Positions 15,371 through 23,750 are shown, numbered from the stretch's first letter. The stretch is DNA of 35,214 bases from an uncultured Clostridia bacterium (GCA_944330115.1 CALVIN010000011.1:1-35214); one strand, 5' to 3'. The notes: generated from the sequence alone by a model not told the origin. Translations and numbers: made by a program.

Positions 15371-16318
15371 ATGTTCTGGGATGCACTTCCGGGCGCGATA
15401 GCGCTCGGCATGATATGGGGCATTATGGCGATAGGCGTGTATATCACCTATAAAGTGCTCGACTTTGCCGACCTCACCGTCGACGGCTCTATATGCACGG
15501 GCGGCGCGGTTGCCGCCGTGCTCATGGCGGCGGGCGTGAATGCCTGGGTGGCCGTGCTCGTCGCAGTCCTTGCGGGCGCGCTTGCGGGGCTTGTCACGGG
15601 CATATTCCACACGCTCATGGGCATACCCGCCATACTTTCGGGCATACTCACCCAGCTCATCCTGTGGTCGGTCAACCTCAAAATTATGGGGCAGGCCAAC
15701 ACGGTTGTGGATACGCGCGGGCAGTATGTTATAGTTACGCAGCTCGAGACCGGCTTCACCATACTTAAATTGGTCGCCTTCCTCGTCGTGATAGTGGGCG
15801 CGCTGTATTGGTTCTTCGGCACCGAGGCGGGCTGCGGCATACGCGCCACGGGCAGCAACCCCAACATGAGCCGCGCGCAGGGCATAAACGTAAATCTGAA
15901 CAAGATAATAGGCCTCATGCTCTCAAACGCCCTCGTGGCGCTCGCGGGCGCGCTGCTTGCGCAGTATCAGGGCTTTGCCGATATAAATATGGGGCGCGGC
16001 GCAATAGTTATAGGCCTTGCGGCCGTAATAATAGGCGAGGCGATAGTAACGCACATCTCGCGCAACTTCGCCGTGCAGCTCATCGGCGTGGTGTTGGGCG
16101 GCATAATATATTACATAGTATATCAGTTCGTCATCTGGCTCGATCTCGATACCGAGTATTTAAAGATGTTCTCGGCGATAGTGGTGGCGATATTCCTCGC
16201 CGTGCCCTATTTAAAGGAGAAGTATTTCAGTAAAATAAAGTGGCGCAAAAAGCCGCCCAAGGGCGAAGATAAGGGCTCGCCCGGGCAGAGTGCGGGCGCC
16301 GCACAGGGAGGCGAGTAA
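15371..16318 (+). CDS. ABC transporter permease, TrpY-like (BPD_transp_2 family)
   Basis: This 315-residue membrane protein of the branched-chain amino-acid/ribose permease superfamily has about eight hydrophobic segments. Typical sequences are GMIWGIMAIGVYITYKVLDF and ADLTVDGSICTGGAVAAVLM near the N-terminus, then GHAL-equivalent GIFHTLMGIPAILSGILTQL, and GSNPNMSRAQGINVN in the cytoplasmic coupling region. The C-terminus is a charged, Gly-rich tail (KKPPKGEDKGSPGQSAG). GGAGG lies at the proper distance from ATG 15371. It forms the transmembrane channel for the binding protein upstream, and its stop codon overlaps the ATPase start by one base, showing translational coupling. Confidence 0.9.
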   Translation: MFWDALPGAIALGMIWGIMAIGVYITYKVLDFADLTVDGSICTGGAVAAVLMAAGVNAWVAVLVAVLAGALAGLVTGIFHTLMGIPAILSGILTQLILWSVNLKIMGQANTVVDTRGQYVIVTQLETGFTILKLVAFLVVIVGALYWFFGTEAGCGIRATGSNPNMSRAQGINVNLNKIIGLMLSNALVALAGALLAQYQGFADINMGRGAIVIGLAAVIIGEAIVTHISRNFAVQLIGVVLGGIIYYIVYQFVIWLDLDTEYLKMFSAIVVAIFLAVPYLKEKYFSKIKWRKKPPKGEDKGSPGQSAGAAQGGE

Positions 16319-17121
16319 TGAGCGAGAAGGCCATTTTACAGCTTGAAGGCATATGCAAAACCTTCAACCGCGGTTCGGTAAACGAAAAGCGCGCCCTGCA
16401 AAACCTCAATTTAACTGTCAACGAGGGCGATTTTATAACGGTAATAGGCGGCAACGGCGCGGGCAAGAGCACCATGCTCAACGCCATATGCGGCACCTTC
16501 GATATCGACGAGGGCAAGATAGTGCTCGGCGGCAAGGACATCACCAAGCTTCCCGAATATAAGCGCGCAAAATATTTAGGGCGCGTGTTTCAGGATCCCA
16601 TGATGGGCACCACGCCCAACATGGAGATACAGGAAAATCTGGCGCTCGCCGCCCGCCGCGGCAAAGTGCGCTCGCTCATGCCCGGCATAAGGCGGAGCGA
16701 AAAGGCGTTCTACCGCGAACAGCTCGCCCGCCTCGGCCTGGGGCTGGAGGACAGGATGACGGCAAAGGTGGGGCTGCTCTCGGGCGGACAGAGGCAGTCG
16801 CTCACGCTGCTCATGGCAACGCTCAACAGGCCCGAGCTGCTTTTGCTTGACGAGCACACCGCCGCGCTCGACCCCAAAACTGCCGCAAGGGTGCTTGAAT
16901 TTACCGAGGAACTTGCGGCGGAAAATCATCTCACCACCGTAATGATAACGCACAACATGCTCGACGCCATACGCTGCGGCAACCGCCTGATAATGATGCA
17001 GGAGGGCAAGATAATCTACGACGTGTGCGGCGAAGAGAAGAAGAGCCTGCAGGTAAAGGACCTTTTGGAGCGCTTCCGCGAGTCGGGCGGCGCCATAAAC
17101 GACAGAATGGTGTTGAACTGA
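16318..17121 (+). CDS. ABC transporter ATP-binding protein, TrpZ-like
   Basis: This 267-residue ATPase energises the importer encoded upstream. Walker A is GGNGAGKST (residues 44-52), the signature is LSGGQRQSL, Walker B is LLLLDEHTAALD and the H-loop is VMITHNM. The sequence LGRVFQDPMMGTTPNMEIQE, where the Q-loop lies, is typical of TrpZ-like subunits. Its ATG overlaps the permease stop (TAATG) and GGGAGG sits just before it. The length is normal for a stand-alone nucleotide-binding subunit. A GC-rich hairpin about 100 bp downstream closes the operon. Confidence 0.95.
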   Translation: MSEKAILQLEGICKTFNRGSVNEKRALQNLNLTVNEGDFITVIGGNGAGKSTMLNAICGTFDIDEGKIVLGGKDITKLPEYKRAKYLGRVFQDPMMGTTPNMEIQENLALAARRGKVRSLMPGIRRSEKAFYREQLARLGLGLEDRMTAKVGLLSGGQRQSLTLLMATLNRPELLLLDEHTAALDPKTAARVLEFTEELAAENHLTTVMITHNMLDAIRCGNRLIMMQEGKIIYDVCGEEKKSLQVKDLLERFRESGGAINDRMVLN

Positions 17122-17218
17122 AAAAATACGCCTTCTTTGCCGCTGCGGCAATGTATTTTGCATGCATGGCGGCATGTAAGCATAAAATTGTAAGTATTCA
17201 CAAGTGCCATATTTTATT

Positions 17219-17254
17219 AAAGGCGGCGCGGGCAAAATTTCCCGCGCCGCCTTT
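17219..17254 (+). terminator. Terminator of the ABC operon
   Basis: A perfect 14-bp stem (AAAGGCGGCGCGGG) with an 8-nt loop is followed by AACG and six T residues. Confidence 0.75.
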
Positions 17255-17373
17255 AACGTTTTTTGCGACGGCTTATTATATTTTTTAGCACGCCGCCTTT
17301 ACCGCTCGCCCGCGCCCTTATTTTGCATCCCTGCTTTTACCAAAAAATATGGCGGCATATGTGCGCTTAAAAA

Positions 17374-17402
17374 TTGCATTGAGGGTGCAAAGGTGATATA
17401 AT
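17374..17402 (+). promoter_or_regulatory. Promoter of the M18 aminopeptidase gene
   Basis: TTGCAT (17374-17379), 17-bp spacer and TATAAT (17397-17402). Confidence 0.8.
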
Positions 17403-17434
17403 ACTCGCGAATGAAAAATTTAAAGGAGCTACAT

Positions 17435-18841
17435 ATGGCTGATAAAAAAACCGAGGGGCAGGAGCGCTTCGACGAGCTTGCCTACAAGAGAAAGAACTAT
17501 TTTGAAGTTGCCTCCCAAGAGGAGAAGAAAGAGATGTTCGCCTATGCCGAGGGCTATAAGGCCTTCCTCGACGAGGCCAAGACCGAGCGCGAGGCGTGCG
17601 CGGTCGCCGTTGATATGGCCGAGAAGGCGGGCTTTACCGAGTATCATTTCGGCGACAAGCTGTCTGCCGGCGACAAAAAGTATTTTGTAAACCGCGGCAA
17701 GAGCGTCGTCGTATTCCGCGTGGGCACAAAGAACCTCGAGGAGGACGGCTTCCGTCTCATCGCGTCGCATATCGACGCGCCCAGGGTGGATATAAAGCAG
17801 AACCCGCTGTATGAAGATTCGGGCATGTGCTTTTTAAAGACGCACTACTACGGCGGCATCAAAAAATATCAGTGGACGACCATTCCCCTCGCGCTTCACG
17901 GCGTAGTCGTTTTAAAGGACGGCACCAAGGTCGAAATGAAGGTGGGCGAGGACGCGGGCGACCCCGTATTCTACATAAACGATCTGCTGCCCCACCTCGG
18001 CGCGGAACAGATGGCCAAGAGCGGCGCAAAGATCATCGACGGCGAGCAGCTCAACGTCGTTGTAGGCGGCATGCCCTACGACGATGAAAAGGTCGAAAAG
18101 AAGCTCAAGCTCAACATACTCAACATTCTCAACGAGAAATACGGCATGTGCGAAGAGGATTTCCTCTCGGCAGAGCTCTCGGCCGTGCCCGCCTTCAAGG
18201 CGCGCGACATCGGCTTCGACAGGGCATTTATCGGCGCCTACGGCCATGACGACAGAGTGTGCGCATATCCCGCGCTCACGGCCGTTTTAAATAACGAGAG
18301 CGAGCACACCGTGCTTGCCATGCTCGTCGACAAAGAGGAGATCGGCAGTGAGGGCAACACCGGTATGCAGAGCAAAATTTACGCCGATCTGATGGAGGAT
18401 ATCTGCGAGGCAATGGGCGCAAGCTACCGCAAAACGCGCTATGTTTCAAAGTGCCTTTCGTCCGACGTTACCGCCGCATACGATCCCAACTTCTGGGAGG
18501 TATTCGAAAGGCAGAAGATGAATTCGGCAATAGTATCCTGCGGCACCTGCATGAACAAGTTTACGGGCGCGCGCGGCAAGAGCGGCTCTAATGACGCCAA
18601 CGCCGAATTCGTGGGCGAAGTGCGCGCGATGTTCGCAAAAGAGGGCGTCGTATGGCAGACCGCCGAGCTCGGCAAGGTGGATGCGGGCGGCGGCGGCACC
18701 GTTGCAAAATATCTCGCAAATTTAAATATTGATACGGTAGATCTCGGCGTGCCCGTCATCTCCATGCACGCCCCCTGGGAGCTCATCTCCAAGGCCGACT
18801 TATACAGCAACTACAGGGCGTTTATGGCATTTATTAAATAG
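17435..18841 (+). CDS. M18 family aminopeptidase
   Basis: This 468-residue cytosolic metallo-aminopeptidase belongs to family M18 (aminopeptidase I / aspartyl aminopeptidase group). The zinc-ligand motifs are SHIDAPRVD near residue 112, DKEEIGSEGNTG in the middle and the C-terminal histidine in PVISMHAPWELISKADLY; other conserved stretches are THYYGGIKKYQW and GHDDRVCAYPALTA. It removes N-terminal residues from peptides in the late steps of protein turnover. ATG 17435 is preferred to the in-frame ATG 17411 because AAAGGAG lies 7 nt before it. The gene has its own promoter and is monocistronic. Length and motifs are normal for the family. Confidence 0.93.
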   Translation: MADKKTEGQERFDELAYKRKNYFEVASQEEKKEMFAYAEGYKAFLDEAKTEREACAVAVDMAEKAGFTEYHFGDKLSAGDKKYFVNRGKSVVVFRVGTKNLEEDGFRLIASHIDAPRVDIKQNPLYEDSGMCFLKTHYYGGIKKYQWTTIPLALHGVVVLKDGTKVEMKVGEDAGDPVFYINDLLPHLGAEQMAKSGAKIIDGEQLNVVVGGMPYDDEKVEKKLKLNILNILNEKYGMCEEDFLSAELSAVPAFKARDIGFDRAFIGAYGHDDRVCAYPALTAVLNNESEHTVLAMLVDKEEIGSEGNTGMQSKIYADLMEDICEAMGASYRKTRYVSKCLSSDVTAAYDPNFWEVFERQKMNSAIVSCGTCMNKFTGARGKSGSNDANAEFVGEVRAMFAKEGVVWQTAELGKVDAGGGGTVAKYLANLNIDTVDLGVPVISMHAPWELISKADLYSNYRAFMAFIK

Positions 18842-18843
18842 TT

Positions 18844-19010
18844 CACAAATTTTTTGCGCGGGCCGCGCGCAAAAAATTTCGTGAGGAGGAGGAACTAAGT
18901 TCCTCTGGCGGCATTTATAAGGGCCCCCGATTATTAGAAATGCCGCCATTCACCTCCAGTGAGCCTGCTGACCGCAGCAAATAGGGTCCTGCGGCGGCGG
19001 GAAACCCGCC
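18844..19010. other. Array of hairpins after the aminopeptidase gene
   Basis: Five stems lie in a row: 18844-18883 (14-bp core AAATTTTTTGCGCG), 18889-18905 (GAGGAAC-TAA-GTTCCTC), 18907-18947 (GGCGGCATTT with a 21-nt loop), 18972-18994 (CCGCAG with an 11-nt loop) and 18996-19010 (GGCGGG-AAA-CCCGCC). The first can serve as terminator of the aminopeptidase gene. The rest could be a structured RNA on either strand or a decayed mobile element. No coding frame of note and no recognised RNA family. Confidence 0.45.
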
Positions 19011-19082
19011 TTGCGACGTTTATTTATTTTAGAAAGTTTAATGACGTGCGTTTTGCGCACGGCATTTTCACCTCATTGGGCA

Positions 19083-19325
19083 CCTCCCCTTTGAGGGACG
19101 AGTGAGGCATTTCATAGCACAGCGGACACCCGCTGTGCGTGCCGAGCGAGATGAGCGAGGGCATATGCACGCCCGAGCGGTGACCGCGCGCGGTGTTTAC
19201 CTTGCACCGCGCGAGACGGTGAGTTGAGCGCAGCGAAACTCGGTGGGGTTTCACTTGCTCGATATGAAACCCCTCCGTCATATACTCGCGGTGCTCGTAT
19301 ATGCCACCTCCCCTCAAAGGGGAGG
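19083..19325. repeat. MITE-like composite repeat
   Basis: The element begins with an incomplete palindrome (CCTCCCCTTTGAGGGA, 19083-19098), continues with the inverted copy of the 81-bp repeat (19106-19185, including the hairpin 19117-19138 with loop ACAC) and its 30-bp extension, then an inverted pair GGGTTTCA/TGAAACCC (about 19247-19271), and ends with the full palindrome CCTCCCCTCAAAGGGGAGG (19307-19325). It carries no gene. Palindromic ends and scattered fragments at 2960-3030 and 13268-13623 suggest a non-autonomous mobile element family. Confidence 0.65.
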
Positions 19326-19343
19326 TAGGGGGAGGCCGGAAAG

Positions 19344-19379
19344 AAAGCTGCGGGCGATTTTTAAATCGCCCGCAGCTTT
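19344..19379 (-). terminator. Terminator of the HTH-membrane protein gene
   Basis: A perfect 17-bp stem (AAAGCTGCGGGCGATTT) with a 2-nt loop, followed on the minus strand by TTTCTTT. Confidence 0.75.
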
Positions 19380-19460
19380 ATTGTATTATGTAATTCTCCC
19401 GATATAGCCCGTAAATTTCAATGCAAAAAATTGCAAAAAATAATTATTAAATAATTTAAT

Positions 19461-20480
19461 TTAATTTTTATTTAATTTTTTGATGCGGGTGAAATACAGT
19501 ATGCAATACACCGCCGCGCCTGTTAGCCACTCAAAAAACATCGCCACTAGTGCGCCGGCTATCGCCGTTTCGGAATAGTCGGCTGCTAACATGCCGTCTT
19601 CAAAAATAAACAACGACGGGTTGTTTATAACTACAAGCATAAACACAAACAGCAATATATACAGTATGCCGCACACAAGCGATACAACAAGCAGCAGCTT
19701 GTTGTTCTTCGCCATAAAAGTCCGGTGCCCGCCGTCAAATTGCAGCCTGCCGGAAGAGATCATGCGCGGGCGTATGCCCTTGAAGTATATGCCGTACGCC
19801 GCCAGCGCAAACATGCAGCCCAGCCCCAGCCCGGGGAAGGGGAACAGCAACTGCATACTGTCGTATGGGTCGAGTATGCACAGCGGTATGCATATGCCGA
19901 ATATAAAGGCGTTTACCATTATTGCCGCCATGGCAAGCTTCATCACCTTTGCGTTGTGTGCAAATATCTTTTGCCCCGCAAGCTCGCCCAGCTCGTCGTC
20001 GGGCTTTACTATTGCGTTTAGCGCAAACACGGCCTCGCATATTACGGCCGCCACCGCCAAAAATGCGGGCAGCAAAAAGCCCAGCCAGCTCACGTCGTCC
20101 TCATAGCCGCAGACCGCGCATATCACCGCGACCACCGCGCCGAGCAGCGCCAGGCCGAAGGCTATGAACGAAAGGTTCCTGAAGAGCGAAAACTTTTTTG
20201 TAAGTATTGCGCCGGCGCGCCTCTCGCTCTGTTCGGCAACGTAGGTGGAGGGCTGCTCTTTGAGCGGGCTGTTCTTCTCGCCGCGCAACAGCTCGTCGCT
20301 CGTTATGCCGAAAATTTCGGCTATCGCCGGTATAAGGTACAGGTCGGGCAGGCACTCGTCGCACTCCCAGCGGCTTATCGTCTTGTCGGAGACGTACAGC
20401 ATATCGCCCAGCTCCTTCTGCGTAAGCCCCTTTGCCCGCCGCAGGGCGGATATAAATTTGCCTATGGTCTTTCTTTCCAT
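19461..20480 (-). CDS. XRE-type HTH protein with membrane domain (paralog 1)
   Basis: This 339-residue protein has an N-terminal XRE helix-turn-helix (residues about 6-60: ISALRRAKGLTQKELGDMLY, VSDKTISRWE, then LPDLYLIPAIAEIFGITSDE LL). A linker is followed by five or six hydrophobic segments from about residue 100 (FIAFGLALLGAVVAVICAVC and others). Such membrane-tethered HTH proteins are common regulators in Clostridia, probably sensing envelope state; the signal is unknown. It is a diverged paralog of the gene at 20769-21839, with nearly identical HTH regions and different membrane parts. AAGAGG lies 9 nt before ATG 20480. It has its own promoter and terminator. Confidence 0.88.
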   Translation of the reverse strand: MERKTIGKFISALRRAKGLTQKELGDMLYVSDKTISRWECDECLPDLYLIPAIAEIFGITSDELLRGEKNSPLKEQPSTYVAEQSERRAGAILTKKFSLFRNLSFIAFGLALLGAVVAVICAVCGYEDDVSWLGFLLPAFLAVAAVICEAVFALNAIVKPDDELGELAGQKIFAHNAKVMKLAMAAIMVNAFIFGICIPLCILDPYDSMQLLFPFPGLGLGCMFALAAYGIYFKGIRPRMISSGRLQFDGGHRTFMAKNNKLLLVVSLVCGILYILLFVFMLVVINNPSLFIFEDGMLAADYSETAIAGALVAMFFEWLTGAAVYCILYFTRIKKLNKN

Positions 20481-20564
20481 AAAAATTAACCTCTTATTTT
20501 TTGCTTAAAATTTACTTTCAGCGCGCTGTGCGGCGGGGTGCTTTTTGCCCCTGCTGCACTTTTT

Positions 20565-20592
20565 ATTATATACAATTCCGCCCTGCCGTCAA
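20565..20592 (-). promoter_or_regulatory. Promoter of HTH-membrane paralog 1
   Basis: On the minus strand TTGACG (20587-20592), a 16-bp spacer and TATAAT (20565-20570). Confidence 0.75.
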
Positions 20593-20690
20593 TAAATTCC
20601 CTCCGCGCGCCGCAGGAAAAACTCCCGCGCTGCGAGAATCTGCAAAAAATGCCGCCATCTTTTTATCGTGGAATTTTTCTTTAAAGGGGG

Positions 20691-20726
20691 TATGCCGCCC
20701 CGCCGCAAAAGCGGCGGGGCGGCATA
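20691..20726 (-). terminator. Hairpin downstream of HTH-membrane paralog 2
   Basis: A perfect 16-bp stem (TATGCCGCCCCGCCGC) with an AAAA loop; on the minus strand it is followed by CCCCCTTT. Probable terminator of the 20769-21839 gene. Confidence 0.65.
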
Positions 20727-20768
20727 CTGAAAAAAATAAAAAATCAAATTAAAAAAATCAATTTATTT

Positions 20769-21839
20769 TTAATTTATTTTATTATTGTTATTATTTTTAT
20801 TGTTATTGTTATTGTTTTTATTTTTATTTTTGCTCTCCGCTCTCTTCTGCCTGCTCTCCTTGCGCTTTGCAATGCAACTGCGGATAAATATTATCGCGTT
20901 GTATACGGCGGCGCAAATTATGCAGTCGGCAAACATGCACAGGTGCGGTATATCGCTGTAATCCCCGTCGGGGTATGCAAAAAGGCATATTATCGCCGCA
21001 ATCGCGGCCGAAACAAATATTATGCCTCCCACAAAGGCCGTTTTTGCCAGAATTTTCCGATATGTCTCTCTCTGCGCCGCGCGCTCGGGCGAAAAATACA
21101 GAGCGCCGCGGCCGATCAGCGCGGGGCGTATGAATACGCCGTATACGGCAAATATCACGGCGCCCGTGCAGCATGTAATTTCCAGCCCCGATGTCAGCCA
21201 CGACTCCGCGGCAAGACGCATTCCTCCTCCCGTCAGATATGCCGCGAGCGGCGTGCAGAATGCCACTATGCATATATCTGCGGCGATTATGCCCGCGGCG
21301 GTGCGCGTTATGATGTTCTGAACGGCGCGGACGCGCGTCGCGATGGCCGCAAATTCCTCGGTGCGGCGCAGCGAATATGTGATCGCCAGGCATACCTCGA
21401 TTATCGCGCTTCCCAGGCAGCAGCCTGCCGCAACAAAAAAGCCTATCAGCCCCTCATACAGCAGCAGATTGAGCAGCACCGCCGTCGTAAGCCCCGCAAA
21501 TGAGAGGACGGCAGGTATGGCCGTGAGCATGCTGAAATGTTTAAGTCGCCGCTCCACCATCACCAGCGCCCGCTTTTCGCCCTTGCCGAGCAGGTTTGAG
21601 GGGGTATTGTCTGCGTTTTCGGCGTTGTTCCGCTCGCCGCGCAGCAGTTCGTCGCTCGTAATGCCGAATATCTCGGCAATGGCGGGTATTAGCGCGAGGT
21701 CGGGCAGGCACTCGTCGCGCTCCCAGCGGCTGACCGTCTTGTTGGAAACATAAAGCATATCTCCCAGCTGTTTTTGAGTAAGCCCCTTGGCCTGCCGCAA
21801 TACCGATATAAATTTTCCTATGCTCTTTTTATCTTCCAT
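20769..21839 (-). CDS. XRE-type HTH protein with membrane domain and Asn/Lys tail (paralog 2)
   Basis: This 356-residue protein has the same plan as its downstream neighbour: an XRE HTH (residues about 6-60: ISVLRQAKGLTQKQLGDMLY, VSNKTVSRWE, IAEIFGITSDELLRGE) and then about six hydrophobic segments (for example GLTTAVLLNLLLYEGLIGFF and IIAADICIVAFCTPLAAYL). The last about 25 residues form an almost pure Asn/Lys tail encoded by an AT-rich microsatellite (20769-20835), which is not expected to fold and may vary in length between strains. The gene starts 58 bp after the LRR lipoprotein gene on the same strand and may be cotranscribed with it. No strong ribosome binding site is visible before ATG 21839. 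Confidence 0.85.
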   Translation of the reverse strand: MEDKKSIGKFISVLRQAKGLTQKQLGDMLYVSNKTVSRWERDECLPDLALIPAIAEIFGITSDELLRGERNNAENADNTPSNLLGKGEKRALVMVERRLKHFSMLTAIPAVLSFAGLTTAVLLNLLLYEGLIGFFVAAGCCLGSAIIEVCLAITYSLRRTEEFAAIATRVRAVQNIITRTAAGIIAADICIVAFCTPLAAYLTGGGMRLAAESWLTSGLEITCCTGAVIFAVYGVFIRPALIGRGALYFSPERAAQRETYRKILAKTAFVGGIIFVSAAIAAIICLFAYPDGDYSDIPHLCMFADCIICAAVYNAIIFIRSCIAKRKESRQKRAESKNKNKNNNNNNKNNNNNKIN

Positions 21840-21897
21840 ATCTCAAAAACGGGCGCTGCGCCCGCATAAGTTGCCGCCGCGCGCAGCCGGCCTCATA

Positions 21898-22968
21898 TCA
21901 GTTGTCATACGGGCCGTAGCCATCGCGGTACATGTCCTCTTCGGAGAGATGCGGGACGCCGTATTCCTGTTCCCTGCCGCTTAAAATTTCGGCCATCAGC
22001 TCGGAGTCGCTCATGTCAACGTCTACGGCAATGATATGAAGCCCGCCGTAAAACCAGCCCGTCGGCTCTTCAAACACCACTTCGTTCAGGTTGCTGCATT
22101 CTTTAAAGGCGTATCTCCCTAAATATCCCACGGTGGCGGGTATGGTTATCTCCACCAGCGTGTTGCAGCCGTAAAACGCGCGCGAATCTATGATCTCCGT
22201 GCCGTCGCCCATATCTATGTCAACAAGGCTTTGGCACCCTGCAAAGGCGTATGCGGGTATGGTATCTATGCTGCCCGGCAGATTTACGCTGCGCAGCATG
22301 CGGCAATCTTCAAACGCGCTCTCGCCAAGCTCGGTCACGGTGGAGGGGATGCGCAGTCTGGTCATGTCGTTTGCGGAGAATGCGTCTTCGCCGATGCTTA
22401 CCAGTCCCTCGTTCAGCTCCAGGCTTTCCATGCGGCAGCTGCTGAAGGCATAGTCGCACACATGTTTTACCGAAGAGGGCAAAACGACGCTGCCGAGCGA
22501 GGTGCCGAAAAAGCAGCGGGTGGGTATCTCTGTGAGTCCGTCAGGCAGATTTATCTCCTGCAGCGCCGAGCATTGGCAAAAGGCATAGCTTCCGATGCTC
22601 GTGAGGCTTTCGGGGAGAACGGCTTTGGTAAGCTCATAACAGTTGTTGAAGGCATATTGCCCTATATATTTCACTCCTTCGGCTATTTCAACGCTGCGCA
22701 CCGTGCCGTTTGAAAAGGCAAAGCTGTCGATGCCCTCCACGGGCAGCCCGTTATAGCTCGATGGCACCCTGGCGATATCTCCGCCGATCGCGGAGGTAAC
22801 TATATATGCGTCCCCTTCGTCGTTGAGCGCATATTCAAGCACGGCCTCAGTCTGTGGGTCGTCCGGGTCGTCCGGGTCGTCCGGGCGGAGCTCAACTTCC
22901 GCATGCGCGCAGGCGCACAGCGGCAGCAGCGCCGCGGCCGCAAGCGCGGCGGCTATAAGCTTTTTCAT
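21898..22968 (-). CDS. BspA-type leucine-rich-repeat lipoprotein
   Basis: This 356-residue surface lipoprotein has a signal peptide ending at LCAC (Cys20) and a short Asp-Pro linker (DDPDDPDDP) encoded by a 9-bp tandem repeat (about 22859-22888). About nine LRR_5 (BspA-like) repeats of 22-23 residues follow, for example IGQYAFNNCYELTKAVLPES, IGSYAFCQCSALQEINLPDG and LGESAFEDCRMLRSVNLPGS. The C-terminal about 45 residues leave the repeat pattern and are acidic. Such proteins are cell-surface adhesins or binding proteins common in gut Clostridia. AAAGGAG lies before ATG 22968. It may form an operon with the HTH-membrane gene downstream. Confidence 0.92.
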   Translation of the reverse strand: MKKLIAAALAAAALLPLCACAHAEVELRPDDPDDPDDPQTEAVLEYALNDEGDAYIVTSAIGGDIARVPSSYNGLPVEGIDSFAFSNGTVRSVEIAEGVKYIGQYAFNNCYELTKAVLPESLTSIGSYAFCQCSALQEINLPDGLTEIPTRCFFGTSLGSVVLPSSVKHVCDYAFSSCRMESLELNEGLVSIGEDAFSANDMTRLRIPSTVTELGESAFEDCRMLRSVNLPGSIDTIPAYAFAGCQSLVDIDMGDGTEIIDSRAFYGCNTLVEITIPATVGYLGRYAFKECSNLNEVVFEEPTGWFYGGLHIIAVDVDMSDSELMAEILSGREQEYGVPHLSEEDMYRDGYGPYDN

Positions 22969-23042
22969 TTATCTTTCTCCTTTATGTGCTCTGTCTGCGG
23001 TTTGCGCAACGCGTGCTTGCGTTTGCCGCTTTTACGCCTATA

Positions 23043-23071
23043 ATTATATGCCCGTTCCCTCGTTTTGTCAC
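23043..23071 (-). promoter_or_regulatory. Promoter of the LRR lipoprotein gene
   Basis: On the minus strand GTGACA (23066-23071), 17-bp spacer and TATAAT (23043-23048). Confidence 0.7.
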
Positions 23072-23143
23072 GCGTTTTATTGTCGCGAAAAGCGCGACCG
23101 TTCCCATATGCCGCGAATTATCTTGCCCGCGCGCCCCGCCCGC

Positions 23144-23172
23144 TTGACCTTTTTCCTCCGAACGGGTATAAT
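23144..23172 (+). promoter_or_regulatory. Promoter of the YcxB-like gene
   Basis: TTGACC (23144-23149), 17-bp spacer and TATAAT (23167-23172). Confidence 0.85.
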
Positions 23173-23174
23173 CT

Positions 23175-23199
23175 GTTATACATAACATTAAATGTTATG
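23175..23199 (+). promoter_or_regulatory. Operator-like overlapping palindromes at the transcription start
   Basis: CATAACATT-A-AATGTTATG (23181-23199) is a perfect 19-nt inverted repeat, and TGTTAT-AC-ATAACA (23175-23188) overlaps it, giving three TGTTAT half-sites. The sites cover the predicted start of transcription, the usual position for a repressor operator. Confidence 0.6.
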
Positions 23200-23279
23200 C
23201 GCTTCGTTTAAATGCGTGCCGCAAAAAAATGCGGCAAAAATTAAAAAATAAATTAAAAATTATTAAAGAGGAATTAAAA

Positions 23280-23750
23280 ATGACCTGCGTTACAAAGATA
23301 GACAGGCGCGCGCAAAAGGTGCTCTCGCGCAGCGTGCTTATATGCGCCATAGTTGCCGTGTGCCTGGGCGTTGCGCTCATAGCGCTGTGGGGCGTGCTGT
23401 ATCTTTTAAGGGGGGAGGCCGGGTATGATCTGCTCGTCATCTCGTTTGCGCCCGTGATCTTTGCCGTGGTGCTCTTTGTGCTCTACGCCCGCCAGCTGAA
23501 GCAGGCCAACGGCGACGAAAATTTTAACGTGTACGACTTCGGCAAAGTGACGTTCACCGTAAAGGGCACGCGCCGCGGCTCGTTCGCGGGCTCCTTCGAC
23601 GTGGAGTATGCCGACGTAAAGAGCGTAAAGGCGCGTTCGGGCTTCTTGGTGCTGTACGTCAAAAAGCTGGGCGCGTTTGTGGTCGACAGGGAGCAGCTCG
23701 GCGACTTTGAAAATACTTTAAAGCAAAACATCGCCGCCTGCCGCCGTTAA
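23280..23750 (+). CDS. YcxB-like two-helix membrane protein
   Basis: This 156-residue protein has two transmembrane helices (residues about 18-42 and 50-68) and a C-terminal cytosolic domain. The latter, with SFAGSFDVEYADVKSVKARS and FLVLYVKKLGAFVVDREQLG, resembles the YcxB-like family, whose function is unknown. ATG 23280 is preferred to an in-frame ATG at 23229 because AAAGAGG lies upstream at the right distance. It is monocistronic with a strong promoter and an operator-like palindrome, so expression is probably induced by a specific signal. The family assignment is by pattern and moderately sure. Confidence 0.75.
   Translation: MTCVTKIDRRAQKVLSRSVLICAIVAVCLGVALIALWGVLYLLRGEAGYDLLVISFAPVIFAVVLFVLYARQLKQANGDENFNVYDFGKVTFTVKGTRRGSFAGSFDVEYADVKSVKARSGFLVLYVKKLGAFVVDREQLGDFENTLKQNIAACRR

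Noticed and set aside
18907-19010. SRP RNA, suggested by GGGTCCTGCG
   Set aside because: The universally conserved domain IV loop (GGAAGGAAGCAGC type) is absent on both strands.
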